From Planococcus citri (lineage: Eukaryota > Arthropoda > Insecta > Hemiptera > Pseudococcidae): 64,000 nt of DNA. Position 1 is the stretch's first letter; each line of letters opens with the position of its first letter. The stretch spans positions 33,625,230 through 33,689,229 of the forward strand of contig NC_088677.1 in the NCBI RefSeq assembly GCF_950023065.1. The letters run 5' to 3'. Made by a program: the position numbers and the translations under genes. The notes under the pieces are model-generated. The model worked only from the letters and a program-made list of their open reading frames with translations. It searched no databases and was not told the DNA's origin. This document shows positions 1-11,331 of the stretch, piece after piece.

Positions 1-66
1 CAATAGGCCCAAAGTGAATAACCGGAGAATTTAAATTGTTTATAGAAATTTGATTCGGTAATCTAC

Positions 67-747
67 CTGTTTGCGTTTTTGCAAAGTTTCGCAACTTTTG
101 TCCGATTTCTTTTTCAGTCTTATCATTTCAGCTTCGGCTATTTTCAGTTGTATATCATTGATTGACTGTATATTTTTCATTTTTTTTACTCTCCAGCGTG
201 GTAACCGTTTTAGCGTTTTGTTGGCTGATTCCGCGTACATTCTGCACTGTGTTTCGTCGACGCCTCCGTCATGAATCGTCACATTGAATTACAACGAACA
301 GCATTATGGTTAACGTTGGGCTCTGCACCCGCGTAACAAAAATTTATACGATGAATCCGAAGAAGACAAACATAAATGTTACGATAGATAAATACAACGT
401 AGCTGGTGCGGAATGATTTCAAATTTACCTGCGATCGAAATATTTTCTGTTGAAATGGATTCAATTCCATGATGACTGTTTCTTTCAGTTGTTCAATTAA
501 TCCATCTTGAAAATTTATACGATTCATTTCGATCTGAAGATCGCGACCAACACTTGTTACAATATTTAAAATCTGAACTACCTATTTCGAAAATGAATCC
601 TATTCAGAATGTTGAAGAAATCAAAGATTAAAACGAAATTATCACCACGAGCAAATCCGTCGAAATTACCTCAAAATTTTGTATTTCATGTTCGAATTTC
701 TCTACTTGCTTTCTACCGTTGGAAAATGTTCTTTTAGTTTTCTTCAT
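67..747 (-). other. possible exon fragments of an unrecognised gene
   Basis: Three minus-strand open blocks have splice-like edges. Bases 747-670 start with ATG, run 26 codons and end in a GT donor. Bases 533-429 follow an AG, run 35 codons in phase 0 and end in a GT donor. An open stretch from about 300 to 67 ends in AAACAG before gtagat. The translated blocks are lysine/glutamate-rich and could be coiled coil. An in-frame TAA lies just upstream of the open part of the third block and no good acceptor follows it, so a clean gene model cannot be built. It may be a decayed gene or chance. No family is recognised. Confidence 0.22.
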
Positions 748-1655
748 GTCAGGTGACTACATTTTAAGCTGCTTTTTGCGATGGTCCGTCTGCATAGCGC
801 ATTGCTGTCGGTCGATGTCAGACAAAGCTGTAGTGGATACCATTAACCTATGGAGAAATATACATAAATAAACATTAATTTTGAATGAAAAGAAAACGGA
901 AACGATTTTCAATACAGCATGAAAAATCTTTACCCATTAACGGATATTCCAAAGTGGCGTTATCTCCTCCACCACAGTCGTCGGAAACTCATCCCTAACT
1001 GAGAGCTTGGAGTTTCCGTATGGCCGCTGCATAAGCTTCGAGATTAGTTTGCTCTTCTTCCTTCATTTCATCGAAGACATTTTTCACTCAGTACAATTGT
1101 TTCTTTTTGTTTTTACAATTTATCCTGGGAAAGAAATTCATTCAATTCAATGGAGCGTCGTCAAATTAAAATAATTACAGAAAAAACTTACTTCAGCCAA
1201 AGTTTTCTCCAATTACTTTAATCGTTTTTCTTCTCTGCAGTGAGGTGAAGTCGGTTTTCAATGTTTTACAAGTGGCAGCCACAACCATAAGTAAATTAAC
1301 TGAACTTGCGAACTGTAGATATGTATATTATACCTTATCACTTAGCACGTATTACGTATTTTTATGCCGGGATTGCCAGGTGTTCTGATGTTCTGAACTT
1401 TCTTCTTGGACAGTGGACACCCGGACGGGTACTAGCATGATCAATTTCGTTTCATCAGTAACTACGCAGTGCACACACACACACACAACACGGGTGTAAT
1501 TTTCCCCGCATAAATCGAATAACTCCATTTTTTTTTACAATAGTAATTTTTTTTCATTTTTTTTGTTTTGTTTCAGATATTTTTAGAGTTTAAGTTGCCT
1601 ATGTTTAAAAGCTGGACTTCCAACGATTATTCTTGTTATTATTTAATTATTATTT
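748..1655. other. non-coding stretch with (CA)n microsatellite
   Basis: No supported gene is seen. A short CA/AC microsatellite lies at about 1471-1486, and poly-T runs follow up to the MITE insertion site at 1656. Confidence 0.5.
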
Positions 1656-1663
1656 ATGGAAAC

Positions 1664-3101
1664 CAGGGCTTAAAACCACCAAAACCAAAACCAAATAAAA
1701 CCACCATAACCATTGTTTTTAATCAGTGTTGTGCGTAACGATATTTTTTTTCGTTCCGTTATTTCGTTACGTTACAAAATTAGCATTTTTTTCGTTACGT
1801 TTTTTCGTTACAGTACTTGTAACGAAAAAAATGCTGTAACGGTATTTTTCGTTACACCGGTACTTGAACTTTTTCGTTACGTTATTTTCGTTATTTCCGT
1901 TACGATTTTTTCGTTACAGAAACGTTTTTTTCAACGTAGAATTGATGATATTTTCAAAGAAAAATGCATTTGTAACGAAAAATTGTAACAGAAATGGCTA
2001 AAATAACGGAACCAAAAGGTTTAAATACCAGTGTAACAAAAAAAATACCGTTACATTTTTTCGTTACAGATATAATCATGATACAATTACGTTTATTAAA
2101 AAGGGAATTTTTGAAAAAGTCAAGCTTGGAAGGTAAAAAATCTCATTTTTTGACTCAACTTGAAAATATTGTAACTAAAAAAATAACAAAAAAGGTAACA
2201 GAATTTTTTCGTTTTTCATTACGTTACATCAAGAAAAATATCGTTACATTACGTTTCAGTTACACAACATCACATGATCAAAATAACGTTTTCGTTACAG
2301 TTCCGTTACCTGTAACGAAAAAAATTTCGTTATTTTCGTTTTTCGTTACAGTTACTGTTACGGGACGCCAACACTGTTTTTAATTGGTTTCAACTTTCAA
2401 CCACTACCACAACCATTTCAACTTCTTTTTGTAAATTTCAAAAACAACAACAACAACAACAACAACCCAATATATTTGAAAAAAATGAAAACCAATTCAT
2501 TTAAAAACAACCATTTGGGAAAAAAATTTGAATTGAAACAACCAAAACCACCAAAAAGTTGTGTTCTTTGGAGAAACCACAACCACAACAACCATTTCAA
2601 TTTTCAAATGTAACCATAACCAATTACAACCAATTCATGAAATGGTTCTTTTTGGTTTTTGCTATTTTTTTCAATTTTTCCAGACCTGTGATGGAAATTT
2701 TCTGGTTTTTTGTCTCAAATCCTACTTTTAGTAGTCCTGAATTAGTTTTTGTATAAATTTATTTGAAAATCAAAATTGTTTTTGATATCAAAACCACCAC
2801 AACCACCAAAACCATTTGAAAATTTGAAATGGTTTTTGATGTGAAAAACCACCACTACCGCAAAAAAAAACTATTATTACAGAACCAAAACCACATCCAC
2901 ATCTTATTAAAAAAAATTGAAACCATTTCAAAACCAGAACCAGAAAAACTTTGAAACCTAAACCTTAAAACCAATTGAAACCGTTATGGTTTGTGATTGG
3001 AAAACCAATTCAGAAACCATAACCAAAAACCATTTATTTTTGAGTCCTTTAAAAACCACCTACCACAACAACCAATAAAATCCAAATGGTTTTAAGCCCT
3101 G
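1664..3101. mobile_element. hAT-type MITE family 1, copy 1, carrying a nested element
   Basis: The element starts CAGGGCTTAAAACC and ends with the inverted match GGTTTTAAGCCCTG. It is flanked by a perfect 8-bp direct repeat, ATGGAAAC, at 1656-1663 and 3102-3109. An 8-bp duplication with a CAGGG-type terminus is the usual signature of the hAT superfamily. There is no transposase reading frame, so it is non-autonomous. The interior is almost wholly a degenerate AACCAAAACC/AACCACCAAAACC repeat. A second element occupies 1724-2376; without it and its duplicated site this copy is about 777 bp. A second family member lies at 17002-17602. Confidence 0.88.
1724..2376. mobile_element. hAT-type MITE family 2, nested in family 1
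   Basis: The termini are CAGTGTTG...GCGT and the inverted ACGC...CAACACTG. A perfect 8-bp duplication, TTTTTAAT, lies at 1716-1723 and 2377-2384, inside the family 1 element. The interior is a degenerate array of CGTTAC/GTAACG and TTTTTCGTTAC words on both strands. The open frames at 1713-1988 and 1994-2383 are by-products of this repeat. No transposase is encoded. It inserted after the host MITE. Confidence 0.87.
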
Positions 3102-3109
3102 ATGGAAAC

Positions 3110-3952
3110 TCGTATCCAGAGCGGAGATGGTTTTGCAACGAATAACGCTCTTATACTGATCAAAGATGCGTTCTACTCTACTCGTTGCGTACAGCTTGGT
3201 GGCTTGCACAGCTGTTCAATAATTCATCGACGAGGTAAATATACTTGCAATTAGTAAGTATCGGAAGAACGTCGTTGAAACGGAATTGTATTCCAAATAA
3301 CAATAATTTCGCATTGCAGATTTCATAGGTTCATACTGTAAACGCTATGCGTTTTTTGAAAACAATTTCTATTTGTACAAAACTTGCCCGGATCATTTGT
3401 CTTTTCGCAGAACCTGCCCTAGATATCGATAACAGGACTTCGAGGGGTTAGCTAGTCGATATTATGCTGAATACGTGAGTTAGTTATTTCAATTATTGTC
3501 ATTTACAAATAAGTTACTTTTTTTCTAACTGGAATTCACAATTACAGATTACGCAACATCGACCTTCATTAAATCATGTGTATGCTTACTCTCCCGTACA
3601 CCTAATCAAAAAGAACATACCTACTGCGCGAGTTCCAAATGATCAGATTGAAAAATGCTGTTAAGGTAACGCAAAAGTAGGTACATAATCTTTAAAAGAT
3701 AATATCCGCAACTCGATTAACTGGGATATTTCTCCTAGATAATTGCAAATTCTTTCATTCAATGGTGAAATGAACACGTTGAACACGTTAGCCGGAATAC
3801 ATTATTCTTCTAAACGGACGCAGTAGGATGGACCACGAAAACAAAAAATCGTTGACCTGTAAATGGATGGAGGTAAGCAAAATTTTTTTCTGATAGTGTC
3901 ATTTACCTATGATGAAAATATTGGATAACCGCTATTGTTATTTTTCTCGCAG
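3110..3952. other. unassigned stretch upstream of the faf-like pseudogene
   Basis: No gene is called. Short open pieces followed by GT-type donors (for example near 3230 and 3870) might be further decayed exons of the pseudogene that follows, but none gives a residue pattern I can place. Confidence 0.35.
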
Positions 3953-6900
3953 AAACGGATATACGAGAATAACGTATTAGACATAGTTCTTCGTGACACT
4001 TTGGACCAGCCTCAGCGTATTGAAAAATTGGAGAAAAATTGTTGCAATTCTATGCAATTCATCATCCAAGGAAAAAGCTCTCACGTTTGGCTGCTGAGTT
4101 GGGCGAACACGATGTGTTTCAGAAAAATGTTCATGATTTGTGGGCTACGTTGGTGTCGGATTCATCGTCGAAACAACTCGATCGTGGTTTTTAGATGTTT
4201 CAAGTGCGTAATGAATTCCAAACAGGAGCAGCGTCTTTACAGCGGCCGTGAAAGTGATACATGATTTTCTAATTTTATAGGGTAGCTGGTCAACGGCGAA
4301 TAAAAAGTCGACCGAAAGTTTGCTCGAGTTTATGAGGTGGCTGGCTGAAGACGAAACAGATAGTGTCACGACGTAGAAAGTTTTTTCGTTGCTTTGGAAT
4401 CCTGAAATGCTGGATCAAGCGCCATCAGCCCATGTAAAAAACTTGCACTGCAGTTGTTCGCAATATCGACATGTAGAAAAACCATCGTGGATTAATGAAT
4501 GCGTCAAAATAATTGAAGAATGATAGTGGTTGAGTGTTGCCAGCTTTGAAATTGATTAAACATATGTGCAATTTGTACGAACAATCTTCAAATATCGGAC
4601 ATACGCGTAGGCAGCGTGTATTTCATAGGTAATGAGTTATTTAGTGATGGGCTTCGGTGTGAGAAAGGCGAATTTATTGCAATTTCTGTTTTTGTTTTTT
4701 TTGTTAACGGCTACAGATTATTGAAAATTTGCAACGTTGATAGTGTTTAACTGTGTTGGTGACTGCAAAATTCGACTTCTTTTACAGCAAGTTGTGAAAG
4801 GTATGTATTGTTTTCTTTATTGTAACACTTCTGTTAAAAAAAAATTTGCGAGGTAATTTCCTTTACAGTGAAATCTAAATCGTATTCTTTTTGATATTTC
4901 GTTGTTTCATATCTAATACCATTGATAATACTTTTCAGGATGGCAGGTCATGTCTTTGTACCGAGCAAGCACGTTAAATTTGGAAGTGCTTGGCTGAAAA
5001 GGACGTAATATTTGATTGCGATAAAGAGGCATGCTTCAAATGGTTTTCAAATATCATTGGTGAAATTCTACCACTGCAGCCGCACATTTACACAGAGTTT
5101 TTCGAGAGTAATGCCGTACAATTTGACCATACTCAGCTGACGGAAAGCGGTATGAAATGTTTCGAAAGATTTTTCAAAACTCAATTCAGATAAAACTTGA
5201 ATTACCTACGTCAAAAAAGAAGAGATTATCAGACTGAGTACCTTGATTTCATTGGAACTGATTATTTATGGAAGGTACGTGCCGTATGATTTGTTCGGCG
5301 TGATTTGAAATTTTTCATTGTGAATGATTATGTTTTTTAAATTTTGAATAGGTGCTTACTTATGGCGGTAAAGTAATCGCAAATCGAGCTGTAGAATTGT
5401 TAAAAGAGGTGAACACGAATTTGGGCCGTCGTTTGCAAACGTCGTTGTGTAATTTTCCTGAAAACCATGGTATCTGAATGTATCAGTCGTCTGAGAGCCG
5501 TATACGATACCATAGGTACATTAAGCTAGCAAGACAGCTCGTGTATGGAATCCAATACATAAAAAATCCGTCTACATGTTGCTCTCCAAGAGGATGAAAC
5601 TGAAGATGAACACGTTTTAGGTAACATCAACGTAGATTTACATCAAACTTTGTATGTACATTTATTTGTGAATTTTGGTTTCAATTTGGTGGTTTTTCTT
5701 GTTTAGTTTGCAAAGAAGCCTTTCAATTGTTTTCCACCAATATGCATGACATTGAATAGATTCGGGTTGGATAATTTACACGGCGAGACATTATGGCAAC
5801 ATTTCGCCGTCAATTCGGTTCTGATGGAGCGTAACCGGTTAGTAAACTGTGCAACTAGTTGTAATTCATTCTGAGGAATAATTTAATATCAAGGATCGCA
5901 TTCAACCTTTCGCAGAGCTATTCGCTACTTCACTAGCGAACAGATATTGCTTATGATGTCGTTCTGGCATAGTCAAGCGCCTTCGTTGAAATGTATTTCA
6001 TTAATATTCAATGTTTTGACTAAGGATATCGTAACCGAGAAGGGATCTTGTGCGTTTGAATACTTTCATGTAAGTTGCATTGAAATGAATTTACGAAACG
6101 GTTTAGCTATTCTAGGTATTCATGTTATTTAGCGATTTTTTTTTCGTCTCTAGTGACTGTGCCGATCGATCAGCGTTGTTCAACAACGAGAATGCATCCT
6201 ACCCAATAATGAAGAATTGTTGAATTATGAAATAACGTGGTTAAAGATGGTGAAGGTAAGAAAACGAGGTTTTTAGCACTACAAGCTTACATTTTGTTTG
6301 ACAGTTGGAAATATTTACGCAAAGATAAAAATTAATTTGATGATTGAAATTTTAATAATTTTTCATTTTTTAGGATAACGTAAAAATTATGGTAGGTACT
6401 TTGTCGGTGGATTAAATATTATTGCTGGAAGGACATTTAGACATCACGAAAGAATTATTAAAATGCATGTACCCGGAATAGAAGTAGATATTTTTACAGT
6501 TCGGACGAGAACAGTTCGGTGAAATTAGTAAAAGTAAATATAATTTTTTCCCCGCTTGACTTAATCAATTGATAAAACATGATCTGAATACTAATCGTTG
6601 GTTAATTTTAGGTGCTAATCGAAGATTTAATATTTTCGGCGTAAAAACAAATGTAGCATTTTGAAAAGGCTAAAGAAACTGCATTGGAAAGAGCAATAAA
6701 TCAGTGTGTAATACGCCTCAGTCTTTGGATTCGGCTTTTGATTTGCTAGTCACACTATGTATGGGTTGCGCGTCTAATTTAAAACTGCTCGTACAAATGC
6801 TTTGTGATATGTTCTATTCCGGTACGTAGGTACTTTTTGGACCCGTTAACTGGGTTTCGTCTTGAAAAATATCATACTGAATTTATATTTTCAGATAGTG

Positions 6901-9690
6901 ATGATCCTGTGGTCGAATGGGGTTATTTACCGCCTGTCGGTCTTCGTCCACTGACCGGTATCGCTGGATTGAAAAACGCAGGTACTACACGTGTTATATG
7001 ATTACTGTGATTCAACAGTTATACATGGTGAAGAGTATCATACTCGCCGCCGAAGGTGCAGCTACGAATCCGAATAATAAAGATTTTTCTGGCGAATACA
7101 AATATGATTTGGATATAGCCATAGGTATGTACTTGTTTGTAGTTTGACTCGATTGAGCATTTTCAGTTTTCCTCTTTCTTCCTGAAAATTTTACATTTTT
7201 ACATTTTTACATTTTTTGTTCTTACAGCCTAAGTCCTGTTGACACTGTTGATGAAGATGAGAAATGTAGTGTCGACGACGTCCGCAAAAAATACAATTCA
7301 TTTTAATATACTGAAAGAAGTGCAAGCTATTTTCGGGCATTTGGCGAGTACTAAATTGCAATACTACGACGTACCGAAAGGATTATGGAGGAATTTCCGG
7401 TATGTTGGGTGTATTTTTAATTCAAGTGAATGATGTGAGATGAAAAATTGTACTACTCGAAATGATTTTGTAGACTTCGAGGCGAACTGGTCAATTTACG
7501 AGAGCAGCAGGATACGGTGGAATTTTTCATGAGTCTTATCGAAAGCATCAACGAAGCGTCGAAAGCACTCAATCACGAGCAAACGATGAGTAAGATGCTA
7601 CGTGGCTCGTTTTGGAACCAAAAAGAAAAAGGCAAATGCTGTCATCATAGGTAGTTTACACAAATCGTTTGAGTAAAAAACCGTGGAGCCGTTGGCTTCG
7701 CCGAATTATTAATAAATTACATAGCATCCCGAATAGAAATCTCAACGTTTATCTGTATGTTTTTCTTATTTTGGATACAGTGGAGAAGAAGCGAAACCGC
7801 TCGAATTTAGTAGATTCGTTACAACAGAACGTAAAAGGCGAACTTCTGGATGGAGTAAATGCGTATCACTGTAATAAAAGCGATAAAAAGGTAGTGAATT
7901 GAAGCTTGTCGTAGTACAAAAAATGTAAATCATCGAACGAGTTTTTAATTTGTGTTGTTTTTTTACTTGCAGGTTGAAACGTGTCATTCACTTCACCGGA
8001 TGGCTCATCCGACAGCAATAATATCGAAGACGTTTGTACCAAAACCAACTAACCGGTATTGTCGTTCACAGCAGACGAGCCAGCGTTGGCCATCATTATT
8101 CGTATATTTTGCAAAGGTAAATTCTAATCCTAATTTCCAAGCTATGGAGACTGGTAGTAGTTTCATTGGAACCTATTTTAAATGATTGAAATTTACAGGC
8201 ATAGCGACGAATCTTCAAAATGGTACAAGTTAGATGACGGCTATGTCATCGACTGTACAACGGAAAACGATGAAGAAATGCAGTCGCAGTGTTTCGGAGG
8301 ATATTATAGGCGAGGTAATGTCCTCTGCTTTTTCATACGATCACATTTTTTTCTACTTTATTAATCCTAAGTTAATATGTATATATATATTTTTTCACTG
8401 CGAACCGTAGGTAATTGATCAAATGCTGAAAAGGATGAGCTACATAAGACAGAAACGGGGGTGGAACGTGTATATGCTACTTTATACTCGTCTCGATGTG
8501 CAGGAACAGCCTCTAGTCAATAATTTAAAGCAGTTATCTTTGCGTAAGTCGCCGACGATTGGAATTTATCGTATTTCTTAGATGCAGGATTGACTGCCGC
8601 TTTTTTATTTTTGCAGCTGAATCAAAACTGAGCTTGTTAATGATGCCCGAACCAATCGAACAAAGTGTCATTCGACAAAACATTACATTTATGCATAATC
8701 GTAATCATTTAGTTTCTGTTGCATACCGGATTTCATACTAAAAAAGCATAACGAGGACCAGCTTCTGATTGATGGAAAGTGTTAAACTTCCATTTGACAA
8801 ATCACATCTTGGATCGAAGATGTTTCGCCTACAACATTTGTTAGAGCATCCGTATAGGTACGTGAAATGTTTGAAAAAATTGAACTCTTAACAAGATTGC
8901 TCGATAAACGAGTAAAATTTACCTGATTGTCCACAGATTTCATGCCGAAGGTAGAACGGCGTTTATTAAAAACGTTGCTCATTTAACTCACTATTCGGTG
9001 AAAGAACCGGTGCCCAGCGCACCCAGTACACCATGTAAGTGTCTCAGGTGACCCGCCCAATTGAACGAATTACATATCAGACCTGAAGATGAATTGGTGG
9101 CAAGCGGTCGAATGGCTGAATGAAAAATCACTTTCATCGAGTAAGTTTTTATGAGAAAAAAATTAACGTAGTTCGTAATGTTTTTCGTGAAGATATTTTT
9201 GTATGAAGCTACATTTCCAGCTAAACATGCTTCATAATTCACCTGTTACTAAACTAATTTCAATGATTTTCTTTCGTAGGGTTCACGATAACGAAAAATC
9301 CGGTAGCAATATCTCAAACCGGTCAACGCCTCACAGCTTTTATTTAAAAGAAATCGGCAATCCATTCAGGGGGTTCCTGTAGGGGTCGAACCACTCAACG
9401 AAGACGAAGGTGAAAACAGTAAATCATCGGTCACATGCTTCGAACAGGCAGACAAGCTAACACCGAATCGATTTCGCAGCAGAATACTTCCTCTTTCACC
9501 GATGCATCGTAATTGGTTAAAAAGAAACATATTTTTGCAACAGTCGCTATGTACTATGTATATGTTTGATTTTGAGATAAAAATATGCATTTTCACCGTA
9601 TGGGTCATCCGCTAGCAACAATATCGAAGATGTTTGCACCGAGTCCACAGCGGACAAACCAGCGGTGCCCATTATTATTTGTATAGTTGT
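3953..9690 (+). pseudogene. faf: fat facets / USP9X-type deubiquitinase, unprocessed pseudogene
   Basis: Pieces recognisable as USP9X/faf run colinearly across about 5.7 kb with intron-like gaps and many retained GT/AG edges. They include QPQRIEKLEK (~4003), KNVHDLWATL (~4120), LLEFMRWLAEDE (~4320), GMKCFERFF (~5150), AVELLKEVNTNLGRRLQ (~5388), the catalytic GLKNAG-CYM...IQQLYM Cys box (~6967-7027), VNLREQQDTVEFF (~7490), GELLDGVNAYHC (~7835), the His box VGHHYSYI (~8086), WYKLDDGYVIDC (~8222), QCFGGYY (~8286), MSYIRQKRGW (~8437) and IEQSVIRQNITFMHNR (~8655). C-terminal pieces follow (AFIKNVAHLTHYS ~8960; AVEWL ~9100). The copy is dead: there are nonsense codons (TAG at ~4374, TGATAG at ~4740), a frameshift exactly before the catalytic Cys codon at 6992, another before the His box, and a missing block of roughly 300 codons near 8985-9070. 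Retained introns argue for DNA-level duplication rather than retroposition. The placements come from recalled USP9X sequence, not a computed alignment. Confidence 0.87.
9601..9690 (+). repeat. partial second copy of the pseudogene His-box exon
   Basis: About 85 bp resembles 8000-8105 of the same pseudogene. Shared words include TCATCCG-CAGCAA-AATATCGAAGA-GTTTG-ACC, then CAGC-GAC-A-CCAGCG-T--CCAT-ATTATT-GTATA. The segment between the two blocks in the upstream copy is deleted here, and the two copies have diverged. This points to a local duplication during decay, or in the ancestor. Confidence 0.65.
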
Positions 9691-10338
9691 GTTTTTCTGC
9701 ATAACATTTTGCTAATTGCATTGCAGTAATTTGTGTGTAACATTTTTTGTATCAGTTATGAAATACACAAGAATTATTTTACCTTTATTAGACTTCTTTT
9801 TTAAATTAAAAAAACCATCAGGAGCTCTCTTTCTTCAGATGTGTTTCATTCACCAGATCAGAGAAGAGAGAACTTCATTACTTCATCATACTTTTTTAGA
9901 ACGTTATTAAAATAATTTACTTCGGAAGTTCCATAGATCGGTAGATCCGAGTTTATCTCTATCTGTTAGAGGGTGCTCTATGTTTGTTCACTTTTTAGCA
10001 TACTCACGGGCAGAGATTAGACATTTTTCAAACGCATTTTTTTATTAGTTGGAGATAATGAATGTGAATAATTATGAGTGAAAACGTTATTACTGTGTAT
10101 TGAAACAACATAATAAAGTTAAAGTTTCCAACCAACATTGAAAAAAATTTTTCAATCGAGCATCAGTTTGCCCCTTCAATTCAAAAGGTCGGCAAACATA
10201 CGTAGTTGTGCTCAGTATATGTTGCCTACTTACCTGGTGGAAGGAGTATTGAAAAACACTGTTTGAATATGTTGGGAAAACTTTCCTCCGTCACATTGCA
10301 ACACTGACGTTTCCGATTTCCCCTTTAATTAAACTCTG
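9691..10338. other. non-coding stretch
   Basis: AT-rich DNA without a supported gene, RNA gene or repeat. The longest open frame (9716-9910) lacks recognisable features. Confidence 0.5.
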
Positions 10339-10867
10339 TGGGTCAAATGACGCATGGGTGAAATGTCGTTTCATTTTTGCTATTCATTATGGGTGTAATG
10401 TCGCATGGGTCAAATGTCGCAAATAAGAAATTACAAAAATAACAACGTCCTGGGTCAAATGACGCATGGGTCAAATGTCGTTACATTTTTGCTTTTCATG
10501 ATGGGTGTAATGTCGCATTGGTCAAATGTCGCAACGGAGAAATGGCAGCATTAATAACATCATGGGTCAAATGTCGCATGGGTCAATTGTCCCAATTTGT
10601 AATTAAATCGTTACCTGGGTCAAATGTCGCTATTTTGAATTACCCTGGGTCAATTGTCGCATGGGCGAAATGTCTATTTCACATCGGATATTCATGTGGG
10701 TGTAATGTCGCATGGGTCAAATGTCGCATATTGGTGTGATGCAAACATCTATCAGAACATGGGTTAAATGTCGCATGGGTCAAATGTCGTTTTTTGAAAA
10801 TCGAAAATTGATAAAAACATGGGTGAAATGTCGCATGGGTCATATGTCGCATGGGTCAAATGTCCTG
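10339..10867. repeat. array of 16-bp repeat doublets (ATGGGTCAAATGTCGC)
   Basis: About 20 copies of a 16-bp unit, consensus ATGGGTCAAATGTCGC, are present. Variants are GGGTGTAATG, GGGTGAAATG and GTCAATTG. Most occur as head-to-tail doublets or a triplet at about 10339, 10389, 10450, 10501, 10562, 10645, 10695, 10760 and 10820, separated by unrelated AT-rich spacers of roughly 18-35 bp. A higher-order step of about 111 bp is seen in the first third (10339, 10450, 10562). The open frame across it is periodic by-product. Function is unknown. Confidence 0.85.
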
Positions 10868-10949
10868 GTCCCATCATTTTCAGCTTTTTAATTTTTTTGC
10901 CGTTTTTTGCAGAAAAGTTTTTTCCATCATTCCAAATTTTAGTCCATTT

Positions 10950-11331
10950 GAAGAGTGATATTCCAAAACTCGCTTTGTCCATTTTCACAACTTTTCAGGA
11001 GAGAGGAAAAACAGTTTCCCTTTAAACGGGTAAATTGGCTTTTTAGGCGAGTTTAGCACTTTATTTGGGTGGATTTATGATGTAGGAGTGTAGGTATACA
11101 TTTCATCCACTAAATACTGCTGAAAAAATTTCAATAAAAATGGACAAAGCGCGTTTTGGAACATTATTTTTTTATTTTATTTTTAGTGAATTGGCTATTT
11201 AGGTGAGTTTAACACCTCATTTTGGTAGGTTGATGATGTAGGAATGTGAGTTAATACTTCATCTACCAGGTACCACTGAAAACTCAACTTTGATAAAAAT
11301 GGACAAAGCGAGTTTTGGAATATCACTCTTC
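10950..11331. mobile_element. small inverted-repeat element with internal tandem duplication
   Basis: It begins GAAGAGTGATATTCCAAAAC and ends with the inverted match; the terminal inverted repeat is about 36 bp and extends through CTCGCTTTGTCCATTTT. An ATTT direct repeat at 10946-10949 and 11332-11335 may be the target duplication, but it is weak in AT-rich DNA. Inside, a unit of about 163 bp starting AATTGGCT-TTTAGG-GAGTTTA occurs twice, at about 11029 and 11192, each copy ending in the GGACAAAGCG-GTTTTGGAA word that also forms the termini. No coding capacity; superfamily unassigned. Confidence 0.7.

Noticed and set aside
1713..2383. Open frames of 91 and 129 codons
   Set aside because: They are translations of the CGTTAC repeat inside a MITE and have no independent coding signal.
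3953..9690. Sequencing error as the cause of the broken faf-like frames
   Set aside because: Neighbouring multi-exon genes in the same window are free of frame errors, and the copy has nonsense substitutions and large deletions as well as indels.
10339..10867. CRISPR-like repeat and spacer arrangement
   Set aside because: The sequence is a eukaryotic nuclear genome with spliced genes. The repeats are degenerate 16-mers in pairs, spacers are short and AT-rich, and no cas genes are present.
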